NCBI GenBank assembly: GCA_964421865.1
Contig: CAYQZH010000001.1
Coordinates: forward strand, 1 to 64,000
Direction of reading: 5' to 3'
Length of the DNA stretch: 64,000 bases
DNA from: SBAX01 sp964421865
GTDB lineage: Bacteria > Planctomycetota > Phycisphaerae > UBA1845
The notes under the pieces were generated by a model. The model was not told the DNA's origin, did not search any database, and worked only from the letters and a program-made list of their open reading frames with translations. Both the position numbers and the translations under genes were made by a program. Position 1 is the first letter of the stretch. Each line of letters begins with the position of its first letter. Positions 36,241 to 43,500 of this stretch are shown here, piece after piece.

Positions 36241-37029
36241 CTAGTCCTTCTTGGTCGGCGCGGACCCCGCCGCATCCGGGGGCGGGTTCTCGACTCGCTC
36301 TGCGGCATCTCTCAAATTCTTGACCGTGTAACTCCACGTGGACTTGGTAATGGTGAACCAGCTCACCAATACAACGGCCAGACAAACCAGCACGATCGTC
36401 AGGCTCATACCGAGTTTGTAGTCGACCCTCAACTCCTGGTTATGGCGATACGCGTCGGGGAACATCTCCTTGGTCCGCGTTGCGGCGTACGCCGGCAACC
36501 GCGTGAACAGGCGCCGCGTATAGTCGGCCAATTCCTGCGGGCGGTCGTGAAACATACCCTTGAATCCCAGACGCAGACAGACGAAAAACAGGTTCAGTTG
36601 CTCAGCCAACTCGTCCTTGTCCCGCCGATCTCGCCGCTCCGCGGTTTCATACTCCCGTTGCAGCTCGTCGCATTTCGCAAAAAAATCCTCGCCCCCCAGC
36701 GCCTGCGGGTGGTTCAGGACCGCGGGGTCCACCTCAAACGGGTTGTCCAACCAGTACGCACGTCCCTTCCAGTTGGTGTTGATCATCTTGTAGTCGAGGA
36801 GATAGACCAGTACCTCGTGGATGCGGTCGTGCCACGCTCGCTCGCACAGCGGATCGCCGCGGGCGATGTCCTCCGCGTCGCGCAAGGCGGATAACGCTTC
36901 GTACCGCACTTGCTCCGCTTCGGGCACCGTCTCGTACTTGACCTGACGCACAAAGTTCGTCACGAACTCAAACACCGGCCAGCACGCCTCGGTCAACTGC
37001 TGGGATGTCTGCGCTGCGGCTTCGGTCAT
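36241..37029 (-). CDS. tssL: T6SS membrane-complex protein TssL (DotU)
   Basis: 262 residues, the cytoplasmic hook domain of DotU type: EACWPVFEFVTNFVRQVKY, ALSALRDAEDIA and LLDYKMINTNWKGRAYW. The single membrane helix lies near the C-terminus (MSLTIVLVCLAVVLVSWF). The protein has no OmpA peptidoglycan-binding extension. The ATG at 37029 overlaps the tssK stop (ATGA), so the two are translationally coupled. TssL links TssM to the baseplate through TssK. Confidence 0.93.
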   Translation of the reverse strand: MTEAAAQTSQQLTEACWPVFEFVTNFVRQVKYETVPEAEQVRYEALSALRDAEDIARGDPLCERAWHDRIHEVLVYLLDYKMINTNWKGRAYWLDNPFEVDPAVLNHPQALGGEDFFAKCDELQREYETAERRDRRDKDELAEQLNLFFVCLRLGFKGMFHDRPQELADYTRRLFTRLPAYAATRTKEMFPDAYRHNQELRVDYKLGMSLTIVLVCLAVVLVSWFTITKSTWSYTVKNLRDAAERVENPPPDAAGSAPTKKD

Positions 37030-38444
37030 GACCTGGACTTCAACACGATGTACAACGCCGGCTGAAAGTTCTCAAACTCCGCGAGCTGCCGGCCTTGCAG
37101 GCTCACCCGGATGCCGCGCTCTTGCTCGCATTCCTTCCAGTAGTCGGTTCGGTCCAGCCCGATCGTCTTGTTGATCCGGAAATAATGCAAATCCGGTCGG
37201 CGGGGCAGTGTGCCCGCCGGAACCGCCTTGATTTCCAGTCGAAGCCCGCGAACCGCCGTGTCCGCGATTCGCGGAGCACGAGACGGCGACGCGAGTTTCA
37301 TGTTCAGACGAGAATAGATGTGTTGCTCGACCTCCTGAATCTCCATCCCGCTTACGGACAACCCCACGTACAATTCCAGGTTCTCGTCAATCCACGCCCG
37401 ATCCAGCTCCACCTCAAGGCCCTCCGTTCCCCGTGCATCCCGCTTACGAGCGAACTTCCGTTCGAAGTAGGCCATCGGCCGCATGGCGTCGAGCAACAGT
37501 TCGATCTGGGCTCGCAGCCGGTCCAGCGCGACGGCGGGATTGTCGTGGTCGTACACTGGAGAGGGGGAGGGGACCAACTCGTCGTGAAAAACGGAAAGGT
37601 GTCCGACCAGGCGACTGAACGCGACGAATACGTCGAAGGGATGCAGGAGCGGACACTGCAACAGAGCGCTGAGTTGTCCGCGGACTTCGTTCAGAGCGTG
37701 GAGCTTCAACATATGCTCCAGGTTCGCGGCCACACCGTCCGATAGGAGCATTCGGTGCTCGCGGGCTTCCTTCGCCAGCACGTCCCCCTTGGCCTCAACC
37801 TGGTCCACCAGCGAGCGAAACATCCGGCTCAAATCCGCGTTCGCCTGGATCGCCAGTACCGGACCGGCGCCCATCGCGTCGAACTCCGGCGCCGCGCCGG
37901 GGCGATCCGTGCGGCGAACCCGCCCTAGGCGCACGGTCTCGAATCCGGTCCGATCCTCGTCGCCCACGAATACCCGTCCGCGCATCCTTCGTACATAAAT
38001 CGTCTGCGGATTCTCGCCCGTATTTTCGTCGCGACGCACGACGGGCTGCGGTTCATATCGGGGCGTGCCGGCCACATCCTCGGGGTGCTCCAGCGGCACG
38101 GAATTCGCCCGCACCGTCTGCAACTGCGGCACGCCCACGTAGACCTCGACCGATCCCCGCGACGCGTCCAGCGCCTTTTGAAGATCGCGCGGGGCTACTT
38201 CCGTGTTCTCTGGGACCTTTAGCCAGGTCCCGTCCTTCAGACGAACGGCGCACTCGTCCAGACGGAGGGTGAAGTTCTCCAACGGTTCCTGGGCGATCGA
38301 CAGATGGGCGAACCCCCAATGGTAGGGGCGGGCCGAGTCCAGCCCCGAGTTCACCACCGTTTCGAACCACCGTTGCGCCGTCTGAAGATGATGAGGCCGG
38401 AGGAACATCCCCTCCGACCAATGGACTTCGGTCCAAAAGCTCAT
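37026..38444 (-). CDS. tssK: T6SS baseplate-membrane connector TssK
   Basis: 472 residues from ATG 38444. The N-terminus (SFWTEVHWSEGMFLRPHHLQ) is the invariant TssK (VasE) opening, and GMEIQEVEQHIYSRLNMKLA near the C-terminus fits the TssL-binding end. TssK trimers join the TssFG wedges to the TssLM complex. A 100-N gap starts 8 bases upstream of the start codon, but a second copy of the first bases lies on the other side (see 38398-38607), so the gene itself is complete. Confidence 0.95.
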   Translation of the reverse strand: MSFWTEVHWSEGMFLRPHHLQTAQRWFETVVNSGLDSARPYHWGFAHLSIAQEPLENFTLRLDECAVRLKDGTWLKVPENTEVAPRDLQKALDASRGSVEVYVGVPQLQTVRANSVPLEHPEDVAGTPRYEPQPVVRRDENTGENPQTIYVRRMRGRVFVGDEDRTGFETVRLGRVRRTDRPGAAPEFDAMGAGPVLAIQANADLSRMFRSLVDQVEAKGDVLAKEAREHRMLLSDGVAANLEHMLKLHALNEVRGQLSALLQCPLLHPFDVFVAFSRLVGHLSVFHDELVPSPSPVYDHDNPAVALDRLRAQIELLLDAMRPMAYFERKFARKRDARGTEGLEVELDRAWIDENLELYVGLSVSGMEIQEVEQHIYSRLNMKLASPSRAPRIADTAVRGLRLEIKAVPAGTLPRRPDLHYFRINKTIGLDRTDYWKECEQERGIRVSLQGRQLAEFENFQPALYIVLKSRS

Positions 38445-38607
38445 GCCTCTACNNNNNNNNNNNNNNNNNNNNNNNNNNNNNNNNNNNNNNNNNNNNNNNN
38501 NNNNNNNNNNNNNNNNNNNNNNNNNNNNNNNNNNNNNNNNNNNNNNNNNNNNCGGAGGAACATCCCCTCCGACCAATGGACTTCGGTCCAAAAGCTCATG
38601 CCTCTAC
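38398..38607. other. Assembly gap flanked by an identical 55-base repeat
   Basis: The 55 bases at 38398-38452 are repeated exactly at 38553-38607, with exactly 100 N between them. Both copies hold the tssK start. The pattern is that of two contigs overlapping by a 55-base assembly word that the scaffolder failed to merge, not of a biological duplication. True sequence probably has one copy and no N. Confidence 0.85.
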
Positions 38608-38650
38608 TTTCCTTGGACTGCCGGCCATCCTCGTCATCCTGCCGCCGGAT

Positions 38651-39229
38651 TCAAAACACGCGCTTCGAAGCCATCTCGATAAACTGGCCGTGAGTGTCAC
38701 CCTCCTGCACGTTGTCACGGGCGCCGATGTGGACGCGCAGCGTACTCGTGTAGTCCCCGGGACGGTGGAACACGACCGGCGGAACCGGAAGGATTTCCTG
38801 CTGCGGGCCTTTGAATTTAGCGAACACGTAGATGACCGAACCCTTGTCAAATAGTTTCTTCGAGGGAAAGTCGAACGACTGCTTCACCATTTCCCGGCCG
38901 TCCTGCTTGGCGCCCACGACGGTCAGCTTCGTTCTCGCAACGTTCGCGAACTCATCCGTATAGAAGTCCTTCGACGTCATGGACAACGTCCCCGGGGCGA
39001 GTTTCTGATAGGGCCCTCCCTTGGTGAACTCGTCCGCCGTCAAGCAGACGATGGTCACTTCCAAGGTTTCGCCGCGCCGCTCCGCCGCGGGCTTGTTGTA
39101 ATCCAAGGGGTTCGCCGTGTTGATGATCGGATCCTTGCTGATCAGCAAGGTTCGCCCACCGCACCCGGTCGATGCTGCAGCGGTCATCAGCCAGGCTATC
39201 CCTACCACGGTCCGCCGCTTGTTCGTCAC
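38651..39229 (-). CDS. tssJ: T6SS outer-membrane lipoprotein TssJ
   Basis: 192 residues from GTG 39229, preceded by AAGGAGA about 9 bases upstream; the longer frame to 39304 would overlap the coiled-coil gene. The N-terminus is a lipoprotein signal (RRTVVGIAWLMTAAASTGCGG, cleavage before the Cys of STGC). The rest is a transthyretin-like fold: VTIVCLTADEF, DEFANVARTKLTVV, KGSVIYVFAKFKG. TssJ anchors the TssM periplasmic end to the outer membrane. Sequence identity with characterised TssJ is expected to be low, but order and architecture support it. Confidence 0.8.
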   Translation of the reverse strand: MTNKRRTVVGIAWLMTAAASTGCGGRTLLISKDPIINTANPLDYNKPAAERRGETLEVTIVCLTADEFTKGGPYQKLAPGTLSMTSKDFYTDEFANVARTKLTVVGAKQDGREMVKQSFDFPSKKLFDKGSVIYVFAKFKGPQQEILPVPPVVFHRPGDYTSTLRVHIGARDNVQEGDTHGQFIEMASKRVF

Positions 39230-39293
39230 CACCGTCGCTCTCCTTTCGGATTCCTCTGGCGTAGGAGACACCCTACACCGACCCTGACGGATG

Positions 39294-40481
39294 TCAACCA
39301 CCACGACCGAATACGTCTCCCAGCTTCGCGCTTCGAAGCTGGCGCATGTGCTGTAAGAACAACTCGTGCCCGTCGAGGCGAAGAAACTGCTTGATCGTTC
39401 GGGTCGGGTCGGGGCCGCCCATCGCCGGACTCAAGAGAAAGGACTGCAGTTCCGGGCGAACGGACTCGAAGGTCGCGTCGCACGCAATGACCGCGGCGTG
39501 CGTCCACGCATACAGGGCGCGGAGTCGGGCATTCACCACGCCGACCGGTCTCCCCCCGGAGGGGATCAACACGTCGCGAACGGCCTCCTGGATCGATTGT
39601 CCTTTGGCGTAATTGTCCCACGGCGTGCGGATGCGCGGGTTCAACGCCGTGTACTTCGACAAGAACGGACGCATCATCTTGTCGAACTCATCGACGATCT
39701 GCACCAGGACGACCAACAGATCCGCCATTCGCTCCGCCGATTGCTGCGTGGGCGGGACGTGTCCCTCGACCAGCGGCGGTTTAGCCGACGCGAGGCGCTT
39801 CCACACCTCGGAAAACGTCAACGCCGACTTCCCTCCCGCTTCCGCGCGCTCGCCCGCCAGGGTCGCCTGGAGTCGTTCGATTTCCGCGTCCTTGTCGGCG
39901 CGAGTCCGTTCCAACTCCTTGGCGAGCCTCTCGACCTCCTCCGACTGCTTACGCAACTCACGCGACAGTCCGTCGATATCCCCCGTCTGGTCCTTTTGTC
40001 GACTCAAACGCTGAAGCTTCAGCGTCAGGTCTTCCGTCTCTCGCTGCGCCTTGCCGAGCTCCTCCGCGCGTACGCGCAGCCGATCCTCGAGCGTGGTGAT
40101 CTCACGCGGAAACCCCTCCAAGCGCTCGCGTTGTTCCCCCGCCAGCTTCTCGAGTTTGTCGGCCCGAGCCTGCTCCGCCTGGAACTGCGCGCTTCGATGA
40201 TCCAGAGCCGCTTCCAGGGCCGCGACACGGTCGTCCTGGGAGGCGAGCTTTTCCTGCAGCGTGCGCACCTTCTTCGACAGGACATCGAACTCCTCGCCGT
40301 TCCCATCGCCGCGACCGTCCTCCACCCCGCTCGCCTTGCCCAGCGCTCCGATGAATAGCCGAAGCGCTCGATACCGGTCGGCTTCGGAGCCGGCCGCCAG
40401 TGACGCGGCGACCCCCTCCAGCGTCTCCGTCACGCGCGGGTTCTGGTCCATGTCCGGGTTATTCGTTCCGGCAGCCTTCAT
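39294..40481 (-). CDS. Coiled-coil protein at the head of the T6SS operon
   Basis: 395 residues from ATG 40481; a GTG lies one codon earlier. Residues about 60-230 are a long heptad-rich coiled coil (VRTLQEKLASQDDRVAALEA, EEVERLAKELERTRADKDAE). The C-terminal 170 residues are a globular helical domain (TPWDNYAKGQSIQEAVRDVL, IKQFLRLDGHELFLQHMRQL). There is no signal peptide or membrane segment. I do not recognise a family. As the first gene of the operon and followed 65 bases later by tssJ, it is probably a structural or regulatory T6SS accessory protein. Confidence 0.65.
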   Translation of the reverse strand: MKAAGTNNPDMDQNPRVTETLEGVAASLAAGSEADRYRALRLFIGALGKASGVEDGRGDGNGEEFDVLSKKVRTLQEKLASQDDRVAALEAALDHRSAQFQAEQARADKLEKLAGEQRERLEGFPREITTLEDRLRVRAEELGKAQRETEDLTLKLQRLSRQKDQTGDIDGLSRELRKQSEEVERLAKELERTRADKDAEIERLQATLAGERAEAGGKSALTFSEVWKRLASAKPPLVEGHVPPTQQSAERMADLLVVLVQIVDEFDKMMRPFLSKYTALNPRIRTPWDNYAKGQSIQEAVRDVLIPSGGRPVGVVNARLRALYAWTHAAVIACDATFESVRPELQSFLLSPAMGGPDPTRTIKQFLRLDGHELFLQHMRQLRSAKLGDVFGRGG

Positions 40482-40541
40482 CACGTGAATCTCAATCGGG
40501 TGTCCGGAGATCGGACGGGTCGACGGAGCCGACCTCCCCCG

Positions 40542-40571
40542 ATGTTACCACGGACGCGACGTTCCTGTAAA
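40542..40571 (-). promoter_or_regulatory. Candidate sigma-70 promoter of the T6SS operon
   Basis: On the minus strand TTTACA (40571-40566) and TAACAT (40547-40542) are separated by 18 bases. The start of RNA would be near 40535, about 55 bases before the coiled-coil gene. This is the only divergent gap at the head of the operon. The match is moderate and might be chance. Confidence 0.4.
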
Positions 40572-40590
40572 CTGCCTCGCGCACGGGTGG

Positions 40591-43500
40591 TTGCCCCGGT
40601 CGAGCCTGGGGCCTCCCCGTGAATCGGATGGGTCCCGATGGGTGCGTGACCTCGCTCCCCCACACGGCGCCAATGTGGCAACTGCTGGCGTGTCCTCGGA
40701 ATCGCCGCTGATGGCTGACGTCCACCGACGCGTGGTCCCCAAGCCGGCCGACGCAACGCCGGACCGTCTCGACTTGCTCCGTGGGGGCCTGCAGGAAGCC
40801 GTCCGCCTCCAAAGCGAACTGGCCGGCAGATCGCTCCACGTTCTCCAACTGTGCGGCGACCTTCAGGAAGATGAAACGTGTTTCTTCGTGGAACATGAGC
40901 CCGCCGAGGCGGTGGAGGCCGCCCCGTTGTTTGATCCGCAAGGGCCCCGCGCCGATGAGATGCACCTGCTGACCGCCGCCGTCGGACTCACCGACGCCCT
41001 CCGCGCTGCCCACGCCCGTGACAACCCCAAGCAAGCGGTCCACGGCGGCATCTGTCCGGGCGTCGTCCTCACCAGCTCCGACGGCATCATCAAACTCACC
41101 GATTTCGGCTTCGCCCCGGTCCTTTGCCGGACCCTGGGCGTGAAGTCGTATTTGGAACTCGCCGTCGCCCCGGGCGACTTCCGCGCATCTTCCCACCGAA
41201 CCACGGGATGCTGGGAAGTCCTGCGGGCCGACGAGAGCTCGCGCGACGATCGTCTGTGCGGTTTTGTCGACCCCTTCAAGTACGGCAGCCGCGCGTTGGA
41301 CACCTTTGAGCGCGCCTCGGATATCATCGCCCTGGGAATCTTCCTCCACATCTTCGCTGAACACCGCCACCCGCTTCTCAGCGGCGGCGAGGATCACCGC
41401 CTAGTGGCGACGTCGGAATCCATGGCCTTCTGGCCCTATTCCGGCGCCCGCCGCAAAGACCTGCGTGAGTCCCAGAACCCCGCCGCTCTGCGGTGGTGTG
41501 ACCTTGTCGCCCAGATGCTTTCGTCCGAGCCCAAGGATCGTCCGACCGTCGAGCAGGTCCTTGATGTCTTCGCCCAGGTGGGCGTTCATCCGCGGGACCG
41601 AAGGATGCTCACGGAGGGGCTGTTGGACAAGGCGAACGCGCTGGCCGAAACGGGACGGTGGCAGGAAATCGAAGGCCTCGTCGCGCCGCTCCTCGCCGAC
41701 GCCACCACTTCACCGCCGCACAGAGACCGAGCCGAGAGGCTCCGGGAACGCGCCCGCCTGTCCGCCCTCTTGCGCGAAGCCGAGCGGATCGCCTCGACCG
41801 ACGACTGGAGGAACGCGCGGAAGCTCATCGACCAACTGCCCAAGACCGGACTCCCGCCCGACGAAACCCAGGCCCGGGAAGAGGTGCTCGACCGGCTTCG
41901 CGGACTGCGCCGCCTTGAGGACGAGTTGAACGCCGTCGAGACGGTTGGCGCGGACCTGACGGTCTCCGATGCGGACACATCCCTCAGCGTCGTCACGGGC
42001 CTCGTCGGCCGTCTCGAACAGGTCGCCGATGAGTCCACGGTCCCGTCGCAACGCCAAAGACGCGATCAGCTCCTTCAAACCCTGATCCGCAAACGCAGAG
42101 ATCTGACCTCCGCCAAGCAGAGAATCGACGCGGAGCACGAGGCGGTCCGAGCGTGGTTCGCCGCCGTGAAAAAGGCCTGGGAGGCGGAGGATTGGCCCGC
42201 GTTCGAGACCTGCCGTCAAGGTCGACCGACGACTCCCCATTGGCCCAACGATGTCAGAAAGTCGTTCGAAAAACTGGAAGAATACTACCGCATCGTTCAA
42301 ACCGCGGTTGCGTGGGTCGCCCACGTCCCGCAGACCCTTCCCGAGGACGACGTGACCCTCCTAGAGCAACTTCTCGCCGAGCGGCCCGAACTGCACGGAG
42401 ACCCCCGGGGACTCTCACGCGACGTCGAGCAGGTCGCCACTCGGCTCCGGGGTGACCTTGCCCGAGCGACCGATTTTCGCCGCGCCCGCGAGTGGATCAC
42501 GGGCGTGTCGCAAGCCGTGAACGCCGTTGACTGGCCCGAGGCGAAGCAACGGCTCCTCCGGCGACCCACGCTCGCGCATTGGCCTGCCGAAGTGCTCGAA
42601 GAAGCGGACCGGTTGGGCGTCGAGATCGATCTGCAGCTCAAGCAACAAGAACTCGTCAGGATCGTGGTGGGTAGCTGGTTGGAGTCCGCCCAAAGCACCG
42701 CCGACCACGGCGACCTAGAGCGGGCCATCGCCATCCTCAGTGAACCCCCCCCTAACGCGAAGCCCCTCGCCCAAGACACGCTTAGGGAGGTCGACAAGCG
42801 GGTCGAGGACTACAAGCGCGGGTTGCGCGAGCGGATCGCACGGCGCGATGAAATCGCGAAAGCAGAGGTCGAAACGGTCGTCCGCGACCTTCTGGGTCAA
42901 CAGTTCCGCGATCTGATCGATCCCGGTCTCGTCGAGGTCCGGCTCGATCCGATTGCATGGGACGCCAAGACGCTCGAAAGCGATGCAAAGGCTCGCGTCC
43001 ACGTCGCCCTGCCCTCAAGGGTCGTTCCGTCGGGAAAGACACCGCACACCCATGCTGTCGAGCTACGGTCCGCCGCTGCCCGGGTGATCGTCGTTAACGC
43101 CGAGCCTCTCGGCACGGACCTAGCATCGACCCTCATAGAATCCATTAAACAAGCGCAGCAGACGCGCATCGCGGATGTCGTGCGCCCGCTCCAGGACGGG
43201 TTGTTTCCCCAGGCCCGCGCCGACGCTCCTATCGACCGCCCCGTTCCGCGGACGACGGCGGCCATCCACCTGCTCGGCAACGACGTCCCCACCGAAATCC
43301 TCGATGTCGAACTGGCATGGGATCCCCGAGCGCTTCAATGGACCATCCTCCGCCCGGAGGATTTCCATCGGCGGTTGCGGGACTTCGTCATGGCCCGCGC
43401 CCAACCCCATGCAAAACCCCTGCTCCTGAAACGGTCGCCGCTGCTTGCCCGGCACGAATCCGCTCTCTCCGTTGAGGTCGCCCTCCCGCCTGGACAGCGG

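Noticed and set aside
35542..36894. Plus-strand open frame of 450 codons
   Set aside because: Opposite tssM/tssL; no domain-like sequence, and the start of tssM overlaps it.
38444..38591. Extension of tssK through the N-run to a second start
   Set aside because: The upstream part is a duplicated 55-base word from a scaffold join, not coding sequence.
40492..41397. Minus-strand frame of 301 codons at the operon head
   Set aside because: Opposite the pseudokinase domain, whose DFG motif and fold are clear on the plus strand; also covers the divergent promoter region.
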